Positions 35,497 to 44,001 of a stretch of DNA of 64,000 nt are shown here, piece by piece (positions within the stretch are counted from its first letter, which is position 1; each line of letters begins with the position of its first letter). Origin of the DNA: Paenibacillus piri (GTDB lineage: Bacteria > Bacillota > Bacilli > Paenibacillales > NBRC-103111); NCBI RefSeq assembly GCF_004354045.1, contig NZ_SMRT01000001.1:124001-188000 (forward strand). Reading direction: 5' to 3'. The notes under the pieces are model-generated. The model worked only from the letters and a program-made list of their open reading frames with translations. It made no database searches and was not told the origin of the DNA. The position numbers were made by a program, and so were the translations under genes.

Positions 35497-36835
35497 CTAC
35501 CGGCTCGTCCTATTATCCATATTGACGGGAACCTTCCTGGTTCCTGTCAATTCCACCATGATAGCGGTAGGACTGCCGACGATTGCGGAGGCGCTCCAGG
35601 TCACCTTGGGGCAGGCATCCTGGGTCATTACGATTTACTTGATCGTGATGGCGGCCGTACAGCCGATTGCCGGAAAAATGGGCGATTTGTACGGCAAGCG
35701 GACGATGTTTCTGCTCGGCATGCTGTTGTTTCTGATTGCGGCGGCCGCGTGCATGCTCTCGTTCAGCCTGCTCTGGCTAATCGTCTTCCGGGCGCTGCAG
35801 GCCATCGGCGGCGCGATTGCCGCACCGAATGCGAGCGCATTAATCCGCGATGTGGTGCCCAAGGAGAAGCTCGGCTCGACGTTCGGCACGTTCGGGCTGT
35901 TGATGGGACTCGGCGCGGCGATCGGCCCGCTGATCGGTTCGATTCTGATCGGATCGCTCGGGTGGACGTCCATTTTCTGGATCAACCTGCCGTTCGCGCT
36001 TTTCAGTTTGGCGGCCGCTTATGTGTATTTGCCGTCCGGTACCCGCAAAAACGCAGAAGCTTCGCTGGACATTCTCGGCTCGGTATACTTGACCGTCGGT
36101 CTGACGTTGCTGACTCTTTGCGTGACGCATCCCGAGTACGCCAATGTGTGGACGGTGGCGGCGCTGGCCGTTACGGCCATCCTGTTCATCCGTCAGGAGC
36201 TGCGCTGCCGGGAGCCGCTGATCGAATTCGCACTTTTTAAAGTTCCGATGTTCGCAAGCGCCAATTTGTCGATTCTGCTGAGCAATGCGATCATGTACAG
36301 CACCATTCTGGTCATGCCGGTACTGCTGCAGAAAACATACCACTTTCCGGTGCAAGCCGTCGGTATATTGCTGTTTATATTCTCGCTGGCGATGTCCGCC
36401 TGCTCCTGGTTCGGCGGCGCCTTAACCGAAAAGCTCGGGAAGACGAAGCTGGTGCTGCTGTCGTTTCTGATCTCCGGGGCAGCGGCGCTCGGGTATTTAG
36501 GCATTTATCAGCTCCCGTCGTTTATGTACATAGCGGTTGTTTTGCTCGTAGGCGGCATTGGCGGGGGAATCGGAACCCCTTCCATGCAGACCGCGTCGAT
36601 GCAGGCGGTACCGAAGGAAATGTCAGGCGTAGCTTCGGGGATTTTCTCTACATTTCGCTATATCGGCGGGATGGCCGCTTCCGTCATGGTAAGCGTCATA
36701 CCGGACTTCCATTGGCTGTTCTATTGCCTGATTGCACTTGCCGTTATCGGACTTCCGTTATCGCGGGGGTTGGTTGAGCTGCGGACAACGGGGACACAGA
36801 CGGAGCCGGGGAACGCGGCGGTGCGCGATCATTAA
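35480..36835 (+). CDS. MFS drug-type exporter (DHA2/EmrB-like)
   Basis: 451 residues with about 12-14 membrane helices. Typical segments: VPVNSTMIAVGLPTIAEAL (helix 1), QPIAGKMGDLYGKR (loop 2-3 motif), and LIGSILIGSLGWTSIFWINLP (motif C region). I chose TTG 35480 because GGGGGAG (35463-35469) lies 10 bp upstream; TTG 35471 sits too close to it. The gene overlaps the PEP-utilising enzyme by 17 bp, so translation is coupled. Proton-driven export of a toxic compound or its phosphorylated form is likely. Confidence 0.9.
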   Translation: MANRRSYRLVLLSILTGTFLVPVNSTMIAVGLPTIAEALQVTLGQASWVITIYLIVMAAVQPIAGKMGDLYGKRTMFLLGMLLFLIAAAACMLSFSLLWLIVFRALQAIGGAIAAPNASALIRDVVPKEKLGSTFGTFGLLMGLGAAIGPLIGSILIGSLGWTSIFWINLPFALFSLAAAYVYLPSGTRKNAEASLDILGSVYLTVGLTLLTLCVTHPEYANVWTVAALAVTAILFIRQELRCREPLIEFALFKVPMFASANLSILLSNAIMYSTILVMPVLLQKTYHFPVQAVGILLFIFSLAMSACSWFGGALTEKLGKTKLVLLSFLISGAAALGYLGIYQLPSFMYIAVVLLVGGIGGGIGTPSMQTASMQAVPKEMSGVASGIFSTFRYIGGMAASVMVSVIPDFHWLFYCLIALAVIGLPLSRGLVELRTTGTQTEPGNAAVRDH

Positions 36836-36901
36836 GTCATGCGCTTAACAGCAAGCTGTCCGGTCCCGATCGCTGGTAAGAGGCGGGAGGCATGCACCCC
36901 A

Positions 36902-36940
36902 AATAACAACAGGCTGCCGATAAGGCAGCCTGTTGTTATT
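36902..36940. terminator. Bidirectional intrinsic terminator
   Basis: Perfect 17-bp arms AATAACAACAGGCTGCC / GGCAGCCTGTTGTTATT with a 5-nt loop. The stop codon of the minus-strand kinase (36936-36938) lies inside the right arm. Confidence 0.88.
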
Positions 36941-39900
36941 TGGTTACGTGAAAAGCAACTGTAGTTCCTTGATTGGGGATACTCCGCACTTTAAGGCCAT
37001 TGCCGTAAACCTGCTTTAAACGGCGGTCCGTATTGAGCAGCCCGATGCCCTGAGGCTGGCCGGACCGCCTATCCAGTAAGCGCTCCCGCGTATCCTCGTC
37101 CATGCCTACGCCGTCATCCTCGATGGCAATTTCCGCATAGTCCCCATAGCTGGTAATCCGGATTTTGACTTCTCCTCCGCGGGAACGCTTCAGGATGCCG
37201 TGTCTGACCGCATTTTCCACCAGCGGCTGGATGGAAAGCGGCGGGATTTGCAGCCGGAGGTTGTCATCTACCTCCCAGACGATGCGCAGCCTGTCCTCAA
37301 AGCGTTCCTTTTCAATAAACAAATACGAGCGAACCAGCTCCAGCTCATGCTCGAGCGGAACGAGCTGTTCCGAGTTTTGGAAATCGAAGCTGGCCCGCAA
37401 ATAATGGCCGAACACTTCAATCAGCGACCGCATTCGTTCCGTATCGGCTTCGCTAAGCGCGGCTATCGCATTTAATGTATTAAATAAAAAGTGAGGCTTG
37501 ATTTGGGCTTGAAGCCACGCGCCCTCCATGCGCAGCCTTTCCCGGATCGACTGCGTCAAATCGGTCAGCGCATTCACCCGGGCTTTCAATTCAAGAGCAT
37601 CCACCGGTTTCATGACGTAGTCGTTGGCGCCCGCGAGGAAGCCCGCGTATACATCCTCCGTCTGGCTGCGTGCGGTCAAAAGCAGAATCGGCAGCTCGGA
37701 TAACGAATACCGTTCCCGAATAAGGCGGGAAAGCTCAAGCCCCGACATATGGGGCATCATCACGTCCGTCACGATCAAATCCCACTCGGCCGTATCCAGC
37801 AGCGCTACCGCCTCCATGCCGCTGGTGGCCGTGGCGATATCGTACTGCTGCGCAGACAGCATGTTGACCAATATTTTCAGGTTGACCGCGTCATCGTCGA
37901 CCATCAATATGCGCCGCCGTTCCGTCCCTCCATGAACAATCCCGGCGGTTTCCCATGCGCTTGCGGCCGCCGCGGACTCGCGGCTCACAGCCGCCTCGTT
38001 ATACCGTACAGCCGGAGCCGCTTCCCCGCCGATGGCCGCCGCTGGAGAAAGGGCCGTGTCCGATAGCCGCAGCGTAAAGGTGAAAACAGAGCTTTGACCG
38101 GGAACGGACGCGACCTCCAACGTTCCGCCGTGCAATTCGACCAATTGCTCGCAAATGCTCAGCCCAAGGCCAAGTTCGCCTAAACCGCCCAGCATTTCCG
38201 GATCCCCCTGCTCATAAGGCTGAAAAATGCGCTGCCGGGTTTCCTCGTCGATGCCGATTCCCGTATCCGTAATCCGAATGAACGCAACGCCGTCCACAGC
38301 CGCCGCATGGATCGAAACGGATCCGGACAGCGTGTACTTGACCGCATTATGCAGCAGGTTGAACATAATTTGCGCGAGCCGGTTTTCGTCGGCCATAACA
38401 GCGGGGAACGTATCCGGTATCGCGTTAACGAGCCGGATCGACTTGCCTTCGGTCATGAATTGAAGCATTTCGATGACATAAGAAGCGACTGCCTTAATCC
38501 GGACTTGCAGCAAATTCAGACGAAGTCGTTTCTCCTGAAGACGGGTCAAATCGAGCAGGTCGTTCAGCATGTAAGACATCCGTTTGCCGACAGAAATCAG
38601 CAGCGCGAGACTTTCTCTGTTTTTCTCGTCCTGAAGATTTTTGCCGCTATCCAATACGGATTGGGCGATATTCAGAATGCCGTGAAGCGGATTGCGCAGC
38701 TCATGCGACGTATTGGCCAGGAAGCTGTCTTTTTGCTTGTTGGCCGCCTGAAGCTCAACCGTGAGCTCCTCCGTCCGGGAGGACGTTATATAATAGCTTT
38801 TAAACCAGTAGAAGGCAAAAGCGATAAAGGCGATCGTCAGATCGATCGGATAAAAGCCGGCATCCGGCCAAAATAAATTTTTGATGGCCCCCCAAACGGA
38901 ATTCAACATAATGCCGATCGAGCCGAGCATTAAGAATAGGCCGTCTTCACCGCTCCTCAGTGCAGAACGAAACATAAGTACGGGGACGGTAACCACGGCA
39001 TACAAAAAAATGAAAACAACCAATATTTTTATATAAAACATATATTTGACCGGGGTGACGAGAATGACCGCGGCATACAGAATACATATCAGAGTAAACG
39101 TCCGATAAGTCCCCGGCGCCATGTATCGAATGAGAAACTGTTTGGCGAACTGGCATAGAAAGACGGATACACCAATGTAAAATAAGTGCATCAGCTTGAC
39201 GCCCCAACCGTAGTTGAGCGGCAGCCAGGTCAGCAGCAGTCTGTCATCGTCCAGCAGCACGGCTCCGATCATACTCGTCGCCAGCGCAAAAAACAGCAGA
39301 AGCTCTTTTTTACGGACGCCCATCCCATATACGCTGCAGGCATAGATAGCGTGCATCAGCAAAATAATGCAAACAGCCAGCTGGCCGCCAATAGACCACC
39401 AATTCATTCCAGCAATAGAAGGGACAGATCCGAATTTGACCGATTTGAAAATGCCGCCTCTTATGCCATTGTCGAAATTGGCTGCTTGAATGACGATTTC
39501 AATTTCGTCCCCGCCTGCTGCAAAAGAGGCGCCGTAAGGGATATTCCGGGACCTGTACTCCTCCTCGTTCGCCGCAGGGTGGCCTGAATGCCCGAGCAGG
39601 CGACCGTTCACGTACAATTCCGATGCTCCTATTACTTCGGGAATATGGATGCTGTACAGCTTGCCGTCATCCGGCTTGGTCAGCACGCGCAGCCGGTACG
39701 AGCCATAGCCGTATTGCATGTGTGTCCCGGGAGACAGAACGGCGCCCCAATTGCCGGGCACTTGAATGGATTCCGGCTGTCCATGTACAGCAATCGCGCC
39801 GCCTTCAGGCTGCATGATCAATTGATTCGGGTAAAATTCCCATTGTCCGTCGAGCTTGAAAACGCGTTCATCGGTAATGTTCGCATGTCTCAGATCCAGC

Positions 39901-40034
39901 ACGCCTTGAACTGCAGCAGGCTGATCGGGTACGGCTTGAAATTGATACCACAGTATGCGAATGCCTGTCAGCAAAAGCACAAATATACCGGTGGTGAGAA
40001 GCACCCTATAATCTTTTCGATTTGTCATCATCAT
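36936..40034 (-). CDS. Hybrid sensor kinase with 7TM-DISM input and two kinase modules
   Basis: 1032 residues. N-terminal helix, an extracellular DISM-type beta-sandwich (about 40-200; WEFYPNQLI, VPGNWG), seven membrane helices (about 210-410), a HisKA domain with His in NTSHELRNPLHGI (about 443), HATPase_c (about 550-665), a receiver domain (about 705-820; Asp in IVTDVMMPHMSG, Lys in VMKPVDAL), then a second kinase of the His_kinase type with QIKPHFLFNTLNAIAALS (about 846) and a second ATPase domain to the end. The two modules belong to different kinase families. ATG 40034 has a weak site, TAGGACGG. It is divergent from a response regulator, its likely partner. Confidence 0.93.
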   Translation of the reverse strand: MMMTNRKDYRVLLTTGIFVLLLTGIRILWYQFQAVPDQPAAVQGVLDLRHANITDERVFKLDGQWEFYPNQLIMQPEGGAIAVHGQPESIQVPGNWGAVLSPGTHMQYGYGSYRLRVLTKPDDGKLYSIHIPEVIGASELYVNGRLLGHSGHPAANEEEYRSRNIPYGASFAAGGDEIEIVIQAANFDNGIRGGIFKSVKFGSVPSIAGMNWWSIGGQLAVCIILLMHAIYACSVYGMGVRKKELLLFFALATSMIGAVLLDDDRLLLTWLPLNYGWGVKLMHLFYIGVSVFLCQFAKQFLIRYMAPGTYRTFTLICILYAAVILVTPVKYMFYIKILVVFIFLYAVVTVPVLMFRSALRSGEDGLFLMLGSIGIMLNSVWGAIKNLFWPDAGFYPIDLTIAFIAFAFYWFKSYYITSSRTEELTVELQAANKQKDSFLANTSHELRNPLHGILNIAQSVLDSGKNLQDEKNRESLALLISVGKRMSYMLNDLLDLTRLQEKRLRLNLLQVRIKAVASYVIEMLQFMTEGKSIRLVNAIPDTFPAVMADENRLAQIMFNLLHNAVKYTLSGSVSIHAAAVDGVAFIRITDTGIGIDEETRQRIFQPYEQGDPEMLGGLGELGLGLSICEQLVELHGGTLEVASVPGQSSVFTFTLRLSDTALSPAAAIGGEAAPAVRYNEAAVSRESAAAASAWETAGIVHGGTERRRILMVDDDAVNLKILVNMLSAQQYDIATATSGMEAVALLDTAEWDLIVTDVMMPHMSGLELSRLIRERYSLSELPILLLTARSQTEDVYAGFLAGANDYVMKPVDALELKARVNALTDLTQSIRERLRMEGAWLQAQIKPHFLFNTLNAIAALSEADTERMRSLIEVFGHYLRASFDFQNSEQLVPLEHELELVRSYLFIEKERFEDRLRIVWEVDDNLRLQIPPLSIQPLVENAVRHGILKRSRGGEVKIRITSYGDYAEIAIEDDGVGMDEDTRERLLDRRSGQPQGIGLLNTDRRLKQVYGNGLKVRSIPNQGTTVAFHVTK

Positions 40035-40121
40035 ACCGTCCTACTTCGACATAAAAACAGCAAATTGTTTCAACTTTTCCGTCGGTAAGTTTTCCAAATT
40101 TATTCCACCGCCAAGTTACGA

Positions 40122-40162
40122 TATAATGGAGGGTAACAGGTTGGTCAGACGCTGGTCAGACG
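40122..40162 (+). promoter_or_regulatory. Promoter and direct repeats upstream of the SARP-type response regulator
   Basis: Perfect TATAAT at 40122-40127 with a weak -35. Downstream, TGGTCAGACG occurs exactly at 40142-40151 and 40153-40162, one helical turn apart, inside the leader of the response-regulator gene. Paired same-face repeats are usual for response regulators, so autoregulation is possible. Confidence 0.5.
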
Positions 40163-40190
40163 AATCATTGATGGCGAAGGATGTGCTTGG

Positions 40191-41339
40191 ATGAGAGTGG
40201 TATTGGTGGACGATGAACGCTTGGCTCTTGTCCAGCTAAAGAAGCTGCTTGGCGAGCTGGAAGGCTGCGAAGTGGTCGGGGCGTTTATGAATGCGGAGGA
40301 AGCTGTCAAGCAGATTCACACGCTTCGGCCCGACGTCATGTTTCTCGACATTCATATGCCCGAAATGAACGGCATTCAGGCAACCGAACGTATACGCGCG
40401 ATCGCACCCGAAACGGAAATCGTTTTTGTCACGGCCCATCATGAGTATGCGCTTAAAGCGTTCGGGCTGGAAGCTTTGGATTATATATTGAAGCCTTTGA
40501 CCCGCGAGCGCCTGAACCAAACGGTTCAAAGACTTCGCCGCCGAATATCGTCCAATCCGGGACGGACGAAAAAAGAGACGCTCCGGATTCTATGCATGGG
40601 TATGCTGCAGTTCCAGAAGCCGGATGAAGAACCGGAACGATTGAAGTGGCGGACAGCCAAAATCAAAGAGCTGTTCGCTTATTTGCTGCATCACAGGCAG
40701 CGCATGGTCAGTCGGGATGCACTGCTTGAGCTGCTGTGGCCCGAGTTGGACGAGCAGAAGGGCAGCGCCAATCTGCACACGAGCATCCACCGGATACGCG
40801 CAATCGTTAAAGAATCGCTCGGGGAGAGATATATTTCAATCGGCTATTCCCACTTCGGCTATATTATGGAAACCCGCGAACTGACGATCGATGTGACCGA
40901 ATGGGAAGAACAGCTTCGCCAGTTACCCCGCATTTCATCCGAAAGCGCAGCCCGGCATCAGGAGGTGCTGGACCGGTACAGAGGCTCCTATTTCGAAGAC
41001 GACAATTATAGTTGGGCGGAGCTCGAGCGTCAGCGGCTCAAGGCGCTTTGGATGCAGCACGCAAGCCAACTGGGACAATATTATTGCGCGCTAGGAATGG
41101 AAACGGAAGCGCTCGCGGTGTATCACCGGATGCAGCGGCTCGACCCGCTGCTGGAGGACAGCTGCCTCGCCTTGATGCGCATTTATGCCGGACGGAAGGA
41201 TGCGGAATCCGTCGAGCTGCAATTCCACTATTTGGCGGAAAAGCTGCAACAGGAAGCGGGGGCCGTACCCGGACCGGAAATTACGGAGTGGTACCGGCGA
41301 TGGAAACAAGCCGAGAAGGCTAATGAATCCAGAAAGTAA
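40191..41339 (+). CDS. Response regulator with SARP/BTAD output domain
   Basis: 382 residues. Receiver domain (LVDDERLALVQLKKLL; Asp about 53 in MFLDIHMPEMNG; Lys in YILKPLTR), a winged-helix DNA-binding domain (about 150-240; RTAKIKELFAYLLHHRQRMVSR) and a C-terminal bacterial transcriptional activation domain with TPR-like helices (about 245-380). This layout is common in Paenibacillus next to 7TM-DISM kinases. The ATG has a weak upstream GAAGGATG. Its 3' end overlaps the convergent small gene at 41320-41568 by 20 bp. Confidence 0.92.
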   Translation: MRVVLVDDERLALVQLKKLLGELEGCEVVGAFMNAEEAVKQIHTLRPDVMFLDIHMPEMNGIQATERIRAIAPETEIVFVTAHHEYALKAFGLEALDYILKPLTRERLNQTVQRLRRRISSNPGRTKKETLRILCMGMLQFQKPDEEPERLKWRTAKIKELFAYLLHHRQRMVSRDALLELLWPELDEQKGSANLHTSIHRIRAIVKESLGERYISIGYSHFGYIMETRELTIDVTEWEEQLRQLPRISSESAARHQEVLDRYRGSYFEDDNYSWAELERQRLKALWMQHASQLGQYYCALGMETEALAVYHRMQRLDPLLEDSCLALMRIYAGRKDAESVELQFHYLAEKLQQEAGAVPGPEITEWYRRWKQAEKANESRK

Positions 41340-41568
41340 CGGTTTCCTCCAGCTGATCGCTGAAATATAAAGTCGTCTCCCAGCCGGCCGGCTGCGCATT
41401 GATCGAAATGACGTCCAGCTCGTCCGGAATACGGGCATCTTTTTTGTGTATATAGTTTAAATTTACATGCAGTTTATCCGTCAGCTCTTTAAAAAATGCA
41501 TCGGGACGGGCGATATCCAACAAAATGACGGGAACGGACCTCTCACCTAACGGGATACGAAAAATCAA
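41320..41568 (-). CDS. Small hypothetical protein
   Basis: 82 residues from TTG 41568, which is preceded by AAGGAGGGGG at a good distance of 7 nt; the ATG at 41631 would place this site inside the gene. No signal peptide or membrane helix. Its 3' end overlaps the convergent response-regulator gene by 20 bp. The strong ribosome binding site is the main reason to believe in it. Family not recognised. Confidence 0.55.
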   Translation of the reverse strand: MIFRIPLGERSVPVILLDIARPDAFFKELTDKLHVNLNYIHKKDARIPDELDVISINAQPAGWETTLYFSDQLEETVTFWIH

Positions 41569-41705
41569 AGGGAACCCCCTCCTTAACAATTTAAGCGGCT
41601 GTCTCCAGACTGTTTTGGCATCGAATGACATGATTCGACTTTAAGTATAGACGGCACCGCTGACCAAATTATGACCAACGCATGATCCGCTCCATTCGGA
41701 ATATA

Positions 41706-41731
41706 AAAAGCAGGCTGCCGGCAGCCTGCTT
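41706..41731 (-). terminator. Intrinsic terminator of the DUF2536-like gene
   Basis: Perfect palindrome AAGCAGGCTGCC / GGCAGCCTGCTT, followed on the minus strand by TTTTTATAT. It begins 3 bp after the stop codon. Confidence 0.85.
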
Positions 41732-41733
41732 CG

Positions 41734-41943
41734 CTATGATTTGAGTTTGTAGTGGACGAGCGCCGTGTAAAGCAGCTTGTTCCGGTTCGGATCGAATGTC
41801 ACCTGGTGTTGCACGGCATGGACATCCAGCAGCAGCGCTTTATTGTTGCCGATCTGCTCCTCGAGCTTCTTCTCCAGCGTTTTCAAATCGTAAGCTTCGA
41901 AAAATTCGACCTTCGTTTCCATTTGATCCAATATAAATTCCAA
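41734..41943 (-). CDS. DUF2536-like small protein
   Basis: 69 residues. Pattern METKVEFFEAYDLKTLEKKLEEQI followed by NKALLLDVHAVQHQVTFD and a final LYTALVHYK is like the small Bacillus proteins grouped as DUF2536; function unknown. TTG 41943 is the start, with CAGGAGTGA upstream at 7 nt. The leader has a strong intrinsic terminator (41989-42014), so expression may be attenuated. Confidence 0.72.
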   Translation of the reverse strand: MEFILDQMETKVEFFEAYDLKTLEKKLEEQIGNNKALLLDVHAVQHQVTFDPNRNKLLYTALVHYKLKS

Positions 41944-41988
41944 TGTTCTTCACTCCTGCGCGGGCTAGCGTAATTTCGGAATTGCCCA

Positions 41989-42014
41989 TAAAAAAAGACA
42001 CCATCGTAGTGTCG
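41989..42014 (-). terminator. Intrinsic terminator in the leader of the DUF2536-like gene
   Basis: Minus-strand GACAC-TACGATG-GTGTC followed by TTTTTTT. It sits between a possible TATAAT on the minus strand (near 42080) and the gene, about 50 bp upstream of its start. It may be an attenuator or the end of a short RNA. Confidence 0.65.
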
Positions 42015-42179
42015 GTTGAATTGCTGATTTATGGGTGTTCTTAAATAGAGGGGGCCTTTTTTCGGGCTCCTTATAATGATATTATAGCCGACCGGCAATT
42101 ATAAGTCTATACTTTGGCAAAAAATTCCGTTATGTTTATGGATGCCGGCCGGCGAAACCTAATTGGAGGTGGACGGATT

Positions 42180-43004
42180 TTGTTTGCTGATACTGCGCTG
42201 CATCCCGATTGGCTGCAGCCTCAATCGAAGCCGTGGTGCGACCAGCTTGCCGCACAGACGGGTAAATATGAATATCCATGGAACTACGTCGTTGAAGGAG
42301 ATGCAGCGGAGGCTATATTTACAGAAGCGCTGTCCGGGATCGTCCGGGGCAAGACGCTCGATGTAGGCTGCGGACACGGAGCGTATACGAACCGCTGGGC
42401 GGATCGGGTTGACGAAGCGGTTGGCTATGACATGACGGAGGGCTTTATCGCGACTGCCAACCGGAACCGCAAGCCGAATGTCCGATTTGTTCAAGGGCGC
42501 ACGCATCAAGGTCTCCCTTTTGCCGATCAGGAGTTCGACATGGCTTACACGAAGAAGGGTCCGACCAGCTGGTACCCGGAAGCGCAGCGAATTCTGAAAC
42601 CGGGAGCGGATGTGCTGTCGCTTCATCCGGGCGACAATCCCGATGCGGATCACCATCTGGCCCGCTATTTTCCTGGCCTGTTCGCCCCGGCTCCACAAGG
42701 AACGCCGATCAAGGACTTGATCCGGGAACGGCTCGCCGGAAGCGGCTTGCTCGTGACGGAATTTCGCGAGCTGCGCGAAACGGGATATTTGCCCACGCCT
42801 GAAGATGTGGCGGTCCTGAAATGCTTCGGGCAAAGCGAAGCCGTTACCCGGACGTTTCGGGAACGTTATATGGAGGAAGTAACGAAGCAGTTTGATCGCT
42901 ACCGTACGGAACTAGGAATACCGGTCACATCGGTCTACTATCTTATTCATGCGAAAGCAGCCAAAGCTGCTCAGGCCGCAAGCCCCGGGGAGGCATCCGG
43001 ATGA
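42180..43004 (+). CDS. Class I SAM-dependent methyltransferase
   Basis: 274 residues. SAM-binding motif I is TLDVGCGHGAYTNRWA (about 60-75), followed by VGYDMTEGFIATANRN and PFADQEFDMAYTKKGPTSW. GGAGGTGG (42165-42172) is 7 nt before TTG 42180; an upstream in-frame TTG at 42114 lacks such a site. The methylated substrate cannot be told; the fold resembles small-molecule methyltransferases. Its end overlaps the next gene by 4 bp (ATGA), so the two are translated together. Confidence 0.85.
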   Translation: MFADTALHPDWLQPQSKPWCDQLAAQTGKYEYPWNYVVEGDAAEAIFTEALSGIVRGKTLDVGCGHGAYTNRWADRVDEAVGYDMTEGFIATANRNRKPNVRFVQGRTHQGLPFADQEFDMAYTKKGPTSWYPEAQRILKPGADVLSLHPGDNPDADHHLARYFPGLFAPAPQGTPIKDLIRERLAGSGLLVTEFRELRETGYLPTPEDVAVLKCFGQSEAVTRTFRERYMEEVTKQFDRYRTELGIPVTSVYYLIHAKAAKAAQAASPGEASG

Positions 43005-43834
43005 AAGCAAACAAACCCTCATTGTTGACGGTAAAACGGATCGATGCGGATATCGTCTCCTTCTTAACGGAATCCGGTACCGTGTTCCGTATATTCGATA
43101 AACAGGATTCCGGCTGCATTTCATACGGCGTCTTGCAGGAGGGACGGCGCTTGTTCGTCAAATACGCGGAGCGCGAGGAGGCGGTCGGCTTTTTGAAACA
43201 AGCGGAAGCCTTCAACAACGCTATCGCGCACCCGCTGCTGCCGAAGCTGCTGAACGCTTTCCAGGCGGGGAACGGCTATGCGCTTGTCTATGAATGGGTA
43301 AGCGGCGAAGTGCTGAGCACCCCCGATTTTCCGGGCCAAGCGGGACGGGATCGGCCTGAATCCCCGCATTTCCGGTTTCGCCAGCTTCCGGTCGGGAAGA
43401 TCGTCGCCGCTTTGACCGCGATATATGAACTGCACGCTGACCTGGAAAGCGGGGGTTATATCGCGGTCGATTTTTACGATGGCTGCATGATTTACGATTT
43501 TGAGCGGGATGAGCTTCATTTATGCGATTTCGATTGCTATACGCCGGGGCCTTTTATACTGCAAATGGACCGGTTATACGGCTCCAGCCGATTTATGGCG
43601 CCGGAGGAATTCGTACGGGGCAGTCTGATCGACAGCCGGACGAACGTGTTTACGATGGGGGCGGCGGCATTCGTCTTCTTGTCGGACGGCAGCCGGGAGC
43701 TGGCCGATTGGAGAGCGTCGGAGGCGCTGTACCGGGTCGCGCGCAAGGCGGCTTCGCCCGACCGGGCCGACCGCTATGAAAGCGTCAGCGCTTTTTATAA
43801 CGGATGGTTGGATGCATGGAACTATATAAGTTGA
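43001..43834 (+). CDS. Protein-kinase-fold protein with an altered active site
   Basis: 277 residues. A kinase-like fold is suggested by RLFVKYAERE (Lys of the N-lobe, about residue 50), hinge-like YALVYEWVSGEVL, DGCMIYDF where kinases have the HRD/catalytic loop, LCDFDCYTPG in place of DFG, and SRFMAPEEFVRG as the APE motif. The Asp of the catalytic loop and the DFG Gly are changed or shifted, so it may be a pseudokinase or a small-molecule kinase. It overlaps the methyltransferase gene by 4 bp, which suggests joint action on one substrate. Confidence 0.75.
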   Translation: MKANKPSLLTVKRIDADIVSFLTESGTVFRIFDKQDSGCISYGVLQEGRRLFVKYAEREEAVGFLKQAEAFNNAIAHPLLPKLLNAFQAGNGYALVYEWVSGEVLSTPDFPGQAGRDRPESPHFRFRQLPVGKIVAALTAIYELHADLESGGYIAVDFYDGCMIYDFERDELHLCDFDCYTPGPFILQMDRLYGSSRFMAPEEFVRGSLIDSRTNVFTMGAAAFVFLSDGSRELADWRASEALYRVARKAASPDRADRYESVSAFYNGWLDAWNYIS

Positions 43835-44001
43835 ACCAAATAACATCCGAGATAAACCCAATGAAATGGAAATAGGGAATGATCTTGCAGGCGAGTTTTG
43901 GCTTTGGCCCGTTTTTTCGGACGGTTTTAAGGCGAGAGATTGGCATAAAATCGTCCCGTCCCTAATATGATAGAGGCGACTCTTTAAAGGGGGGTGCAGG
44001 A

